A DNA stretch of 64,000 nucleotides from Irregularibacter muris (GCF_024622505.1 NZ_JANKAS010000012.1:42642-106641); one strand, 5' to 3'; positions 44,507 through 54,282 are shown, counted from the first letter of the stretch. Numbers and translations are program-made. Notes: generated from the letters alone by a model not told the origin.

Positions 44507-45801
44507 AAAAATTACTAATCACAGGAGGAAGGGTGCTAGACCCCAAATCCAATAGAGATGGTATTTTTGATATCTTAGTTGAAGAGGGGAAAATAAAAGC
44601 CATAGAGGAGAATATTGCCCTAGAAGATGTGCCTAGGATAGAGGCTCAAGCTCTATGGGTTATGCCCGGTCTTATCGATATGCATGTTCATTTAAGAGAA
44701 CCTGGATTTGAGCATAAGGAAACCATCAAAAGCGGGACTAAAAGTGCAGCAGCTGGGGGATTTACCACCATAGCTTGTATGCCTAATACCCAGCCCGTAG
44801 TCGACCAAGCTTCCTTAGTAGAATATATCCAAATAAAGGCCCAGAGGGAAGGATTTGTCAAAGTTAGGCCTATAGGAGCCATAAGTAAGGGCTTGCAGGG
44901 AGAAGAACTTGCCCCCATGGGAGAGATGATGGATGCAGGGGCTGTGGCCTTTTCAGATGACGGTAACCCTGTAGTATCCAGTAGCCTAATGAAAAAAGCT
45001 TTAGAGTATGCTTCGATGTGGAAGGCTGTCATCATTTCCCATTGTGAAGAGCCAAGTCTTTCCAAGGGGGGATTGATGAATGAGGGGGAGATGTCTACTA
45101 TACTAGGCATGCAGGGCATTCCATCGGCGGCAGAGGAAATTATGGTAGCTCGGGATATTGCCCTAGCGAGATATACCGGCTGTAGGGTGCATATTGCCCA
45201 TGTCAGCACAGCAGCTGGGGTAGAATTAATCAGAAGGGCAAAGAGGCAGGGAGTAGCCATAACAGCAGAGGCCACCCCCCATCATTTTAGTCTTACCGAT
45301 AGAGCCGTGGAGGGCTATGATGCAGACACTAAGGTCAATCCGCCCCTGAGAACTCAAGAGGATGTGGAGGCAGTGCTGAAGGGGCTACAAGATGGCACCA
45401 TTGATGTTATTGCCACGGACCATGCCCCCCACCATAGGGATGAGAAAAAACAGGAGTACAAATTAGCTCCCTTTGGAATAGTAGGATTGGAAACGGCATT
45501 ACCTTTAGCCATCACCCATCTCATAAGAAAAAATATTCTAAGCCCTCTCCAACTGGTGGAAAAAATGAGCTTACATCCCGCCAGGATTTTAAATCTATCG
45601 GCAGGGACTTTGCAAGTGGGTCAAGAGGCCGATATTACCATTATTGATCCTCAGGCAGAGAAAAAAATAGATAAAAATCAACTTTATTCCCAAGGCCGAA
45701 ACACCCCCTTTCATGGGCAGTCCTTATATGGACAAGTGCTTTACACCATAGTAGATGGAATCGTGGTGAAAAATTTAGAGTGGATAGAGAAGGGGGAATA
45801 A
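44503..45801 (+). CDS. pyrC: Dihydroorotase
   Basis: 432 residues, type I. Zinc motif DMHVHLREPG, HVSTAAGVELI and ATDHAPHHRDEK (catalytic aspartate) are present. Closes carbamoyl aspartate to dihydroorotate. Starts in the ATGA-type overlap with pyrB, so translation is coupled. Confidence 0.97.
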   Translation: MKKLLITGGRVLDPKSNRDGIFDILVEEGKIKAIEENIALEDVPRIEAQALWVMPGLIDMHVHLREPGFEHKETIKSGTKSAAAGGFTTIACMPNTQPVVDQASLVEYIQIKAQREGFVKVRPIGAISKGLQGEELAPMGEMMDAGAVAFSDDGNPVVSSSLMKKALEYASMWKAVIISHCEEPSLSKGGLMNEGEMSTILGMQGIPSAAEEIMVARDIALARYTGCRVHIAHVSTAAGVELIRRAKRQGVAITAEATPHHFSLTDRAVEGYDADTKVNPPLRTQEDVEAVLKGLQDGTIDVIATDHAPHHRDEKKQEYKLAPFGIVGLETALPLAITHLIRKNILSPLQLVEKMSLHPARILNLSAGTLQVGQEADITIIDPQAEKKIDKNQLYSQGRNTPFHGQSLYGQVLYTIVDGIVVKNLEWIEKGE

Positions 45802-45805
45802 CATC

Positions 45806-46741
45806 ATGTTTATGGATAAACTGATTGAAAAAATTATGGAGAAAAATAATCCCATAGTGGTGGGACTAGATCCCCAAACCTATCTCATTCCTCAATGTAT
45901 AATTGATCAATATAGCAAAGAAGAAGAGCCCATGGGGGAAATATTTTGGCAGTTTAATAAGGCTGTCATTGATGCCATAGGACAAAGAGTTCCTGCAGTA
46001 AAATTGCAAATTGCGTTCTATGAGCAATGGGGAATTGAAGGATTAAAAGCCTATCAAAAAACCATCCGCTATGCAGAAGAAAAAGGGTTAATGGTCATTG
46101 GGGATATCAAACGGGGAGATGTTTTCTCTACTGCCCAAGCTTATGCCAGTGCCCATTTAAAGGGACCCTTTGAATGTCATGCTGTTACGGTCAATCCCTT
46201 TATGGGAAGGGATTCTATAGAGCCTTTTCTGTCCTTATGCAAAAGTAAGGAGAAGGGAATCTTTGCTTTAGTCAAAACCTCTAATCCCTCTTCGGGGGAG
46301 ATACAGAATCTAGTGGCTGACCATAAACCCATCTATAGACATCTTGCCCAAAGGGTGGAGAAATGGGGACAAGATACTTTAGGGAAATATGGCTATAGTG
46401 CAGTGGGAGCCGTAGTAGCGGCCACTTACCCTAAAGAGGCCAAAGAACTGAGGGAGGAAATGCCCAACACCTTCTTTTTAGTGCCAGGCTATGGAGCCCA
46501 AGGTGGTAGAGCAGAGGACATTATTCATTCCTTTGATGATAGAGGATTAGGAGCAATAGTAAATTCTTCCCGGGGAATATTGGGGGCTTATATGCAACAC
46601 AAGGGAAAAGAGGTTACTTTGGAGGAATTTCAGCAGTCTGTCATCACAGCTACAGAAAAAATGAAAAAAGAACTATTGCAGGCCCTGAAAGAAAACAACA
46701 AGTATCAGGTCTATACAGAAGAGGAGCATCAAAAAATTTAG
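45806..46741 (+). CDS. pyrF: Orotidine 5'-phosphate decarboxylase, type 2
   Basis: 311 residues, the long form. Catalytic loop VIGDIKRGDVFSTAQAYA, NPFMGRDSIEPFL and GYGAQGG phosphate-loop region identify it. Final step to UMP. Start at 45806 is 9 bases after GGGGG; an ATG two codons later is possible. Placed ahead of pyrK-pyrD-pyrE. Confidence 0.95.
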   Translation: MFMDKLIEKIMEKNNPIVVGLDPQTYLIPQCIIDQYSKEEEPMGEIFWQFNKAVIDAIGQRVPAVKLQIAFYEQWGIEGLKAYQKTIRYAEEKGLMVIGDIKRGDVFSTAQAYASAHLKGPFECHAVTVNPFMGRDSIEPFLSLCKSKEKGIFALVKTSNPSSGEIQNLVADHKPIYRHLAQRVEKWGQDTLGKYGYSAVGAVVAATYPKEAKELREEMPNTFFLVPGYGAQGGRAEDIIHSFDDRGLGAIVNSSRGILGAYMQHKGKEVTLEEFQQSVITATEKMKKELLQALKENNKYQVYTEEEHQKI

Positions 46742-46756
46742 TATAAATTAGGTTTA

Positions 46757-46784
46757 TTGACTTACTGGGACTCACCAATATAAA
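46757..46784 (+). promoter_or_regulatory. Possible internal promoter before pyrK
   Basis: TTGACT (46757-46762), a 16-base spacer and TATAAA (46779-46784) in the 60-base gap between pyrF and pyrK. Confidence 0.35.
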
Positions 46785-46802
46785 AATCAAGGAAGTGAGA
46801 TA

Positions 46803-47576
46803 ATGGAAGAATGGTTAAGGGTGAAAAGTCATAGGCAAATAGGAAATAAGATATTTTGTATGGCGATGGAATCCTCAAAAATTAGTCAAATGGCACATAG
46901 TGGCCAATTTATCCATCTACTCTGTGGAAAGGAATATGGTGCTCTTTTAAGACGTCCCTTTAGTTTATCTTCTATTGATAAGAAAAAACAAGAAATTTCT
47001 ATTATTTATAGGGTACAGGGGAAGGGCACCCAAAGTCTTTGCCGCATGGAAGAAGGAGACAAAATCCATGCTCTAGGTCCCCTAGGACAGGGCTTTTTTC
47101 TTAATCCCACCTACAAAAATATAGCTGTAGTAGGAGGAGGAATGGGCATAGCCCCCTTGATGGAAATCATTAAATATTATGGCGGGAGAGCTAGGGTCTA
47201 TCTAGGGTTCGGGGAACAACCTATAGAGATAGAGGAAATAAAAAAATATACTGGAGAAATCTCTATCACTGTGGAAAAGGGAAATTTGGGGAAAAAGGGT
47301 TTTGTTACAGCGGGATTGGCAGAACAATGGAAGGAAAAACCCCCAGAAATAGTATATAGCTGTGGACCTAGGTCAATGATGAAGGAGGTAGCAAGTATTT
47401 GTGAGAAACTGGATATTTCCTGTCAGGTGTCCATGGAAGAAAGAATGGGATGTGGCGTTGGAGCCTGCCTAGTGTGCAGCTGTAAAACCAAGAAAAAAGA
47501 CCAAAAAAACCTGTATTCTAGAGTATGCAAGGAGGGGCCAGTGTATTGGAGGGAGGAGGTGATATGGGATGAATAA
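46803..47576 (+). CDS. pyrK: Dihydroorotate dehydrogenase electron-transfer subunit
   Basis: 257 residues. FAD site RRPFSLSS, NAD-binding GGGMGIAPLMEI and C-terminal [2Fe-2S] ligands in MGCGVGACLVCSCKT...RVCKEGPVYW. It passes electrons from PyrD to NAD+. Overlaps pyrD by 8 bases. Confidence 0.96.
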   Translation: MEEWLRVKSHRQIGNKIFCMAMESSKISQMAHSGQFIHLLCGKEYGALLRRPFSLSSIDKKKQEISIIYRVQGKGTQSLCRMEEGDKIHALGPLGQGFFLNPTYKNIAVVGGGMGIAPLMEIIKYYGGRARVYLGFGEQPIEIEEIKKYTGEISITVEKGNLGKKGFVTAGLAEQWKEKPPEIVYSCGPRSMMKEVASICEKLDISCQVSMEERMGCGVGACLVCSCKTKKKDQKNLYSRVCKEGPVYWREEVIWDE

Positions 47577-48480
47577 TCTGGATTTAGGGGTAAAAATTGG
47601 TCAATTGGAATTAAAAAATCCACTGATCACGGCCTCGGGTACCTTCGGCTTTGGGAAAGAGTATGGGCAATATTATGACATCCATAGCCTAGGAGCCATG
47701 ACCACCAAGGGAATTACCCTACAGCCAAGGGAAGGAAATCCTCCTCCTAGAATTGTAGAAACATCAGCGGGCATTATTAATAGTGTAGGGTTAGAAAATC
47801 CAGGAATAAATGCATTTATAAGAGAGGAGATCCCTCACCTACAAAAGCTAAAAGTTCCTGTAATGATAAATATATCAGGCAATAAAATAGAGGATTATGC
47901 ACTTTTGGCCCAAAAGCTTGGAAAGTATGACATAGATGCATTAGAGGTCAATGTCTCCTGTCCTAACGTAAAACAAGGGGGAATGAATTTTGGTACTCAA
48001 CCCCAAAGTGTATATGAGATTACCAAGACCGTAAGGGAAAACTGGGACAAAACCTTGATCATCAAGCTAACTCCTAATGTGACGAATATTGGTGAAATTG
48101 CATTGGCAGCCCAAGAAGCAAAGGCAGATGCTTTATCTTTGATCAACACGGTAGTAGCCATGGATATTGATATTCATAGACAAAGAGCGGTGTTAGGCAA
48201 TAGAATAGGTGGTTTATCCGGTCCTGCTATTTTACCTATAGCCCTAGCCATGGTGTATCAAGTGGCTCAACAAGTGGATATTCCCCTTATTGGTATGGGG
48301 GGCATTCTGTCGGGAGAGGATGCCCTTAAGTTCTTGCTAGCAGGAGCATCAGCAGTGGCCATTGGGACAGCCAATTTTATCAATCCATTATCTCCTTTAA
48401 ATATCCTAGAGGAAATTGAGGATTATATGAGAACCAACGGATACCAATCCTTAAGAGAAATTATAGGACAATTAAAATAG
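47569..48480 (+). CDS. pyrD: Dihydroorotate dehydrogenase, class 1B catalytic subunit
   Basis: 303 residues. FMN-barrel with LKNPLITASGTFG, NVSCPNVKQGG (the cysteine is the class 1 catalytic base) and IGMGGILSGEDALKFLLAGA. Presence of PyrK marks it as the NAD+-linked 1B form, usual in anaerobic Bacillota. Confidence 0.97.
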   Translation: MNNLDLGVKIGQLELKNPLITASGTFGFGKEYGQYYDIHSLGAMTTKGITLQPREGNPPPRIVETSAGIINSVGLENPGINAFIREEIPHLQKLKVPVMINISGNKIEDYALLAQKLGKYDIDALEVNVSCPNVKQGGMNFGTQPQSVYEITKTVRENWDKTLIIKLTPNVTNIGEIALAAQEAKADALSLINTVVAMDIDIHRQRAVLGNRIGGLSGPAILPIALAMVYQVAQQVDIPLIGMGGILSGEDALKFLLAGASAVAIGTANFINPLSPLNILEEIEDYMRTNGYQSLREIIGQLK

Positions 48481-48495
48481 AAGGGAAGGATGAAA

Positions 48496-49068
48496 ATGTC
48501 ACAGGAAAAGTTAGCCCTATTAAAAGAAAAAAAGGCAGTATTGGAGGGGCACTTTATATTGACCTCGGGACGACATGCCCGTACCTATATTCAATGTGCC
48601 AGAATATTGCAAGACCCCAAAGCGACCACACAATTGATTGGTGAATTATTAAAGCAAATGGAGTATCTTGACATTGATTTAGTTATTGGGCCGGCTACCG
48701 GGGGAATCATTTTAGCCTATGAAGCGGCGAGACAATTAGAAGTGGATGCAATTTTTTCTGAGCGGGAAAAGGGAGAAATGGTTTTGCGAAGGGGATTTGA
48801 AATTCCCCAAGGGGCTAGGGTGCTGGTGATGGAGGATGTAGTCACTACAGGGGGCTCTGTCATGGAGGTCATCCGTCAGGTAGAGAAAAGTGGTGGACAG
48901 GTGGTAGCCGTGGGATTACTGGCTGATCGTACAGGGGGAAAAGTAGATTTTAAAGTACCTACCTATAGAGTGTTTTCCAAGGAGATTAAATCCTATGAAC
49001 CAGAGAAATGTCCCCTTTGTCAAAGAGGTATAGCTGCAATAAGACCGGGGAGTAGAGCTCTAAAGTAA
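48496..49068 (+). CDS. pyrE: Orotate phosphoribosyltransferase
   Basis: 190 residues. PRPP motif VLVMEDVVTTGGSVMEVI, substrate loop TSGRHARTYIQ and a C-terminal CPLC pair. I chose ATG at 48496, six bases after AAGGGAAGG; the ATG at 48490 directly abuts that site. Last gene of the pyr operon; carbamoyl-phosphate synthase genes are not included in the window. Confidence 0.94.
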   Translation: MSQEKLALLKEKKAVLEGHFILTSGRHARTYIQCARILQDPKATTQLIGELLKQMEYLDIDLVIGPATGGIILAYEAARQLEVDAIFSEREKGEMVLRRGFEIPQGARVLVMEDVVTTGGSVMEVIRQVEKSGGQVVAVGLLADRTGGKVDFKVPTYRVFSKEIKSYEPEKCPLCQRGIAAIRPGSRALK

Positions 49069-49077
49069 ACCAAGCAT

Positions 49078-49138
49078 AAAAAACACCCTTTCCTATAGCA
49101 GGAAAAATATCGATACTCCCATAGGAGGGGTGTTAAAA
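49078..49138 (-). terminator. Terminator of the universal stress protein gene
   Basis: On the - strand TAACACCC-cTCCTAT pairs with ATAGGA-AAGGGTGTT and is followed by TTTTTATG. On the + strand it lacks a T-run, so it serves mainly the - strand gene and may also slow pyr transcripts. Confidence 0.72.
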
Positions 49139-49172
49139 ATGCCGCACTGGGCTAGAAGGTTTGTTTACTTTA

Positions 49173-49652
49173 TTATTTTATGACCAATATAGGCTGTTTC
49201 ACTCCATTTAATACTTTATGGGTGACACTACCAATAAAGAGTTGATGGACTTTACCAGCGGTGAGGCCTTGAGAACCCATAATGACTAGATCTATTTCAT
49301 CATTTTTGCTTTCTAAATAATCAATAATGGCAAAGGCAGGTTTTCCCTCTAAAATTACTGTAGAAACCTTGTTTGCATCCAGTTCTGAGAAAACATCTAA
49401 CCCTCGATCTAGTATTTCTTGGGCATGATTAGTGAGTTCCTGTCCCCTTAGAATCATTGTATTTGCGATACTTTCATATTGACCTAATTGATATTGGTGC
49501 AAAATATTCATTTCATAATCAGATACATATAATGCAGGTCTAACATGCAATAGGATAACATTAGAATCAAAGGACTGGGCAATTTCTTTCCCTTTCTCTA
49601 AAGCCCTCATAGAACCATCTGAACCATCAATAGGAATAAGAATATTTTTCAC
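49173..49652 (-). CDS. Universal stress protein (UspA family)
   Basis: 159 residues. N-terminal NILIPIDGSDGSMRAL and C-terminal DLVIMGSQGLTAGKVHQLFIGSVTHKVL hold the G-2x-G-9x-G(S/T) ATP-binding pattern. The start is GTG with AAAGGGGGA upstream. Usually a dimeric, ATP-binding cytosolic protein made under stress; no partner gene is adjacent. Confidence 0.93.
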   Translation of the reverse strand: MKNILIPIDGSDGSMRALEKGKEIAQSFDSNVILLHVRPALYVSDYEMNILHQYQLGQYESIANTMILRGQELTNHAQEILDRGLDVFSELDANKVSTVILEGKPAFAIIDYLESKNDEIDLVIMGSQGLTAGKVHQLFIGSVTHKVLNGVKQPILVIK

Positions 49653-49875
49653 GACAAATCCCCCTTTACTTATTTGGTGTACAGAAATTTTAGGAACGAA
49701 AGAAATGATAGAACATGTTTTTCTTCTTCTTTTATCATTATATTAAATACCCCAATAAAAACAGATAAATCTATAAGTAAAAATAAAAATGCAACCTAAG
49801 ATTTCTTAGTACAAGAAGCATTACTACTCCTCTTCTCCAATACAGAGTATGAAATAAGGCTTTAAGAGTTGTGAG

Positions 49876-49925
49876 AACCCCTATATCCTAGAAATAATAT
49901 AACTAAGGATATGGGGTTTTATTGA
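49876..49925 (+). terminator. Orphan intrinsic terminator in the 468-base gap
   Basis: AACCCCTATATCCT pairs with AGGATATGGGGTT around a 17-base loop, followed by TTATTGATTT. No gene ends here on the + strand. The rest of 49653-50041 shows no ORF of note. Confidence 0.65.
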
Positions 49926-50041
49926 TTTATTTTTTCCGATGTGTTTGGAGAAACAATCTGCATTAAAACAGAGTTGAGTTATAATTTAAACTATTCTGAA
50001 AAGTTTCAATCGATTACATGGAGAAATAGCTAATCAACCTA

Positions 50042-50070
50042 TTGACAGGGGTTGTAGATTCATCTATTAT
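50042..50070 (+). promoter_or_regulatory. Sigma-A promoter of the hydantoinase-like operon
   Basis: Consensus TTGACA (50042-50047), 17-base spacer, TATTAT (50065-50070), 50 bases before the permease ATG. Confidence 0.8.
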
Positions 50071-50120
50071 AGTAATAATATATTTGGAGTATTCAGAAAA
50101 TTCGGAATGGAGGGAAAGAG

Positions 50121-51479
50121 ATGGAACCATTAAGTGTTCAAGAAGAAGTTTGTATAGAAGAAAAAATACTTATAGAAGAAAAGGCCATGATTAAGGACTA
50201 TGAAAGACAACCGGTTCCTGAAGGTGAAAGACAGGGATGGTTTACTCTAGGTTTGGTATGGATAGGAGGAGTTATCTCTTTATCAGCTACAGCCCTAGGA
50301 GGTGCCTTAGGAGGAGGGATGTCCTTAAATCAAGCCATCATCAGTACCCTTATAGGATCCTTTATTTTGGCTATTCTCAGTAGCATTTGTTGTATAGTAG
50401 GGGCACGAACAGGATTAGCCATGTCTTTAGTGTCCTCCTATTCTTTAGGGAAAAAAGGAGCCATGGGGGTATCTATTGTCACATCCGTTGCTTTATTCGG
50501 GTGGTTTGGTGTACAGCTAGATCTCTTTGGAGATACCTTAGCCCAGGTAATTTACAATGTTTTGGGACTTTCTGTAAGCCCTGACATAATGATTGTTTTT
50601 GGGGGAGTCCTTATGACCTTAACGGCTATGTTTGGCTACAAGGCTATAGAAAAACTTAGTGTGGCTGCTGTCCCTCTATTGGCTATCTTATTATTTGGTT
50701 CTTTGTATATCATTCTCAAGGATTTTACATTCACACAATTAATGAATGCACCTGTGGTAGGAACACCTATTCCTTTAGGGTCTGCTATATCTATGGTTAT
50801 TGGTTCTTTAGCGGTTGGGGTTATTATAGGACCGGACTATTCTCGGTATGCCCGCACCACTAAGGATGCTATTTTATCTTCTACCTTTGGATATTTCATA
50901 GGAACTGTAGTGGTATTAGGCATTTCTGCTATCCTGGCTAAAGCTACTGGTGAAAGTGATATTATCTCTATTTTAATAGGAATTGGTTGGGGAACAGGGG
51001 CAATGGTGGTACTCATTTTAGCCCAATGGACTACCAATAATACCAATATTTATTCCGCATCTTTGAATTTTTCTATTTTGTTTAAAAAGATTCCTAAATA
51101 TGTATTGACTTTGGGAGCAGGAGTTATCGGTACTGGCTTAGCTATTGCAGGAATTTATGATAATTTTATATCCTTTTTAAGCTTTTTAAGTGTACTCATT
51201 CCTCCAGTAGGAGGACTATATGCAGCAGATTATTTTATGAATCAAAAAGACTATACCTTTGATAATATGGATAGGATTAAAGAAGTTCGATGGCCCAGTT
51301 TGATTAACTGGGGAATTTCCTCAGCGGTAGCATTTTTGACGACGGCACCTCCCACAGGAATGGGGATTTTTACAATCACAGGGGCATCGGGATTGGATTC
51401 TTTTGTGGTAGCCTTCGTCATTCAAATAGGGATTAATAAATTTTGGCATAAGAATTCGATACTAGAGGAGGAAAAATAA
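50121..51479 (+). CDS. NCS1/CodB-type permease
   Basis: 452 residues with about twelve hydrophobic segments after a charged 45-residue N-terminus. The GGALGGGMSLNQAI and VGARTGLAMSLVSSYSLGKKG segments match cytosine permease-type NCS1 carriers of nucleobases, hydantoins and allantoin. AATGGAGGGAAAG precedes the ATG. Its TAA overlaps the next ATG (TAATG), so it belongs with the DUF917 and hydantoinase-type genes and probably imports their substrate. Confidence 0.88.
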   Translation: MEPLSVQEEVCIEEKILIEEKAMIKDYERQPVPEGERQGWFTLGLVWIGGVISLSATALGGALGGGMSLNQAIISTLIGSFILAILSSICCIVGARTGLAMSLVSSYSLGKKGAMGVSIVTSVALFGWFGVQLDLFGDTLAQVIYNVLGLSVSPDIMIVFGGVLMTLTAMFGYKAIEKLSVAAVPLLAILLFGSLYIILKDFTFTQLMNAPVVGTPIPLGSAISMVIGSLAVGVIIGPDYSRYARTTKDAILSSTFGYFIGTVVVLGISAILAKATGESDIISILIGIGWGTGAMVVLILAQWTTNNTNIYSASLNFSILFKKIPKYVLTLGAGVIGTGLAIAGIYDNFISFLSFLSVLIPPVGGLYAADYFMNQKDYTFDNMDRIKEVRWPSLINWGISSAVAFLTTAPPTGMGIFTITGASGLDSFVVAFVIQIGINKFWHKNSILEEEK

Positions 51480-52579
51480 TGCGTTTGATAGGAAAGGAAG
51501 AAATAGAAAATATAGCCATTGGAGCTGCACTATTAGGCACAGGAGGAGGGGGTGACCCCTATATCGGAAAGCTTATGGCCCTACAAGCTGTAGAGGAATA
51601 TGGCCCCATTCAGCTATTAGATATTGATGAAATCCATGATGAGGATATCATTGTTCCTTCGGCAATGATGGGAGCACCCACGGTCATGGTAGAAAAGATT
51701 CCCAGTGGGAAGGAGGCCTTGGCCTCCTTTAAAGCCCTAGAAAAAATATTGGGGAAAAAAATTAAAGCGACCATGCCCATTGAAGCTGGTGGAGTTAACT
51801 CTCTATTGCCATTAGCTCTTGCAGCAGAATGTGGGTTGCCAGTAGTGGACGTCGATGGTATGGGGAGAGCTTTTCCCGAATTACAAATGGTTACCTTTTA
51901 TATCAATGGGGTGCAATCTACCCCCATGGTATTATCCGATGAAAAGGGAAATAGCATTGTCTTGGAAACTATAGATGGATTGTGGGCAGAAAAAATAGCT
52001 CGGTCAGCTACGGTGACCATGGGGGGATCGGTTATGCTGGCTATTTACCCCATGAATGGATTACAGGTAAAGACTTCTGCCGTAAGAGGTTCTCTCTCCC
52101 TAGAACAGAAAATAGGAGAAATTATTACAAAGGGAAGAGCCACCAACATCAATCCTATTGCAGAACTATTGGAGTTGTTACGGGGCTATCAGCTATTTAG
52201 CGGGAAAGTTGTAGATATAGAACGAAAGACCCAAGGAGGGTTTGCCCGGGGAGAAGCGAGCATCCAAGGTTTAGACGAGTATAGTGGTAAGCAGTGTAAG
52301 TTGAAATTCCAAAATGAGCATTTAATTGCAGAATCCCAAGGAGAATTATTATGTGTAACTCCAGACCTCATTACTGTATTGGATGCTGAAACAGGTATTC
52401 CTATCACTACTGAGGGGATACGTTATGGAGCCCGATGTGTGGTTATAGGTATTCCCTGTGATCCTATGTGGCGCACCGAAAAAGGTATTGAGCTAGTTGG
52501 ACCAAGATATTTTAAATATGATACAGATTATATCCCAGTGGAAGAACTGCAGAAGCAAAGGAGGGCGCAATGTGAATAG
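51479..52579 (+). CDS. DUF917 family protein
   Basis: 366 residues. GAALLGTGGGGDPYIGK near the N-terminus, TMPIEAGGVNSLLPLALAA and VDVDGMGRAFPELQM match DUF917 (COG3535), a family usually paired with hydantoinase A/oxoprolinase-type ATPases. The glycine-rich N-terminus suggests a nucleotide or phosphate site. Function is not known to me; context suggests it is a subunit or partner of the hydantoinase-like enzyme encoded next. Confidence 0.88.
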   Translation: MRLIGKEEIENIAIGAALLGTGGGGDPYIGKLMALQAVEEYGPIQLLDIDEIHDEDIIVPSAMMGAPTVMVEKIPSGKEALASFKALEKILGKKIKATMPIEAGGVNSLLPLALAAECGLPVVDVDGMGRAFPELQMVTFYINGVQSTPMVLSDEKGNSIVLETIDGLWAEKIARSATVTMGGSVMLAIYPMNGLQVKTSAVRGSLSLEQKIGEIITKGRATNINPIAELLELLRGYQLFSGKVVDIERKTQGGFARGEASIQGLDEYSGKQCKLKFQNEHLIAESQGELLCVTPDLITVLDAETGIPITTEGIRYGARCVVIGIPCDPMWRTEKGIELVGPRYFKYDTDYIPVEELQKQRRAQCE

Positions 52580-54131
52580 CTATAGAATAGGAATTGATGT
52601 AGGGGGCACAAATACTGATGCTGTATTGTTGGATCAAAATGCCAAGATCATTCATTCATTAAAAACTCCTACCACGAAGGATGTCAGCACTGGAATTTAT
52701 AAGGCTATTGATAGATTATTAAAAGAAACCCATGTAGATAAGGGGAAAATTGACTATGCCATGTTGGGCACTACCCATTGTACCAATGCCATTGTAGAGC
52801 GTAAGGGTTTAAATAAAATAGCCATCATTAGAATAGGAGCACCAGCAACCCTAGCAATAAAACCCTTGGCGGGTATCCCGGAAGATTTAAAGCAAGTGAT
52901 GGGAGAACATGTCTATCTTGTAGAGGGTGGTCATGAATTTGATGGCAATGAGATTGTTGCATTGGATCAAAAAGAATTATATAGGATTGCCCACCAACTA
53001 AAGGGAAAAGTGGACTCTATAGCCATTACCTCTGTATTTTCTCCCGTTTCTAAGGAACATGAAATTAGGTCAGAGGAAATCATGAAAGAAGTTTTGGGAG
53101 AGGATGTGCATGTATCTTTATCCAATGAAATAGGAAGTATTGGACTTTTAGAAAGGGAAAATGCTACCATATTAAATGCCTGTGTTATCAATGTGGCCAA
53201 AAGCACTGCAGAGGGCTTTGTCAACGCTCTAAAGGAGGAAAATATTGATGCTAAAGTGTTCTTCTGTCAAAATGATGGGACTTTAATGTCCATTGAATAC
53301 ACTATGAAGTATCCTATATTTACCATTGCCTGCGGTCCCACCAATAGTCTGCGGGGAGCTTCTTATTTAGGGGAAAGACAAAATGCCATCACTGTTGACG
53401 TAGGAGGAACTACAACAGATGTAGGCATATTGTTTAAAGGATTTCCTAGGGAATCTAGTTTAGCAGTAGAGATCGGTGGGGTGCGTACCAATTTTAGGAT
53501 GCCTGACATCACCTCTGTTGGATTGGGAGGAGGAACCATCATCCACCTAGACCAAGACAATGGGGAGTATAAAATAGGTCCTGAGAGTGTAGGTTATGAA
53601 ATCAGCCATAGGGCATTGGTGTTTGGAGGAGATGTCCTTACCGCAACAGATGTAGCTGTGGCTGTGGGAGTAGCCGATGTAGGGGATAAAGCATTAGTAC
53701 AGCATCTAGACAAAAACCTAATGAAAAAGATCTACAATAGTTATGTAGAAATGGTAGAAGTGGAAATAGATAAAATCAAAACCAGCGCTGAACCAGTTCC
53801 CGTCATTTTAGTGGGAGGAGGAAGTGTTTTATTACCTGGGCAATTAAAGGGAGCTGCTCAAGTGATTAAACACGAAAATGGGGGAGTAGCTAATGCTATA
53901 GGCGCGGCAATAGCCCAAGCCAGTGGACAGATTGAGAAGGTATTCTCCCTAGACGAGTTAGGCAGAGAACAAACTCTAGAATTAGCCAAAAAATTGGCGG
54001 TGGAGGAGGCTATCCAGGCAGGGGCTAATCCTGATGCCATTGAGATTGTCCATATAGAAGATGTACCCTTAGCCTATATTCCAGGCAACGCAACAAAAAT
54101 TTCTGTAAAAGCTGCAGGAAGTTTGATTTAA
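52572..54131 (+). CDS. Hydantoinase A / oxoprolinase-family ATPase
   Basis: 519 residues. N-terminal RIGIDVGGTNTDAVLLD and central TVDVGGTTTDVGIL are ASKHA-type phosphate loops; GTTHCTNAIVERKGL and VGLGGGTIIHLD follow. It starts with GTG after AAAGGAGGG, overlapping DUF917 by 8 bases. HyuA-type enzymes open cyclic amides (hydantoins, 5-oxoproline) using ATP, usually with HyuB; no hyuB gene is present, so DUF917 may substitute. Confidence 0.88.
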   Translation: MNSYRIGIDVGGTNTDAVLLDQNAKIIHSLKTPTTKDVSTGIYKAIDRLLKETHVDKGKIDYAMLGTTHCTNAIVERKGLNKIAIIRIGAPATLAIKPLAGIPEDLKQVMGEHVYLVEGGHEFDGNEIVALDQKELYRIAHQLKGKVDSIAITSVFSPVSKEHEIRSEEIMKEVLGEDVHVSLSNEIGSIGLLERENATILNACVINVAKSTAEGFVNALKEENIDAKVFFCQNDGTLMSIEYTMKYPIFTIACGPTNSLRGASYLGERQNAITVDVGGTTTDVGILFKGFPRESSLAVEIGGVRTNFRMPDITSVGLGGGTIIHLDQDNGEYKIGPESVGYEISHRALVFGGDVLTATDVAVAVGVADVGDKALVQHLDKNLMKKIYNSYVEMVEVEIDKIKTSAEPVPVILVGGGSVLLPGQLKGAAQVIKHENGGVANAIGAAIAQASGQIEKVFSLDELGREQTLELAKKLAVEEAIQAGANPDAIEIVHIEDVPLAYIPGNATKISVKAAGSLI

Positions 54132-54211
54132 TAACTACCATTGATAATGCACAAGAGGCTGTGATTCGGGAATTAGTGGATTATATGAAGACTTTGAATG
54201 ATGTACAATAA
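54122..54211 (+). pseudogene. Possible short coding remnant after the hydantoinase gene
   Basis: In the +1-shifted frame after the hydantoinase stop, about 28 codons read FDLITTIDNAQEAVIREL and on to MKTLNDVQ before TAA at 54209-54211. There is no start codon or ribosome site, so it could be the tail of a deleted gene. The peptide resembles a normal protein C-terminus but I cannot assign it. Confidence 0.25.
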
Positions 54212-54282
54212 GCTTAAGATATAAGTAGACACCTTTGATAGATGAACGGAATAAGCCATCTTAATACCCAAATAAGAGAAAG

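Noticed and set aside
44688..45275. 195-codon open frame on the - strand inside pyrC
   Set aside because: Antisense to a canonical dihydroorotase; it arises from codon bias of the + strand gene.
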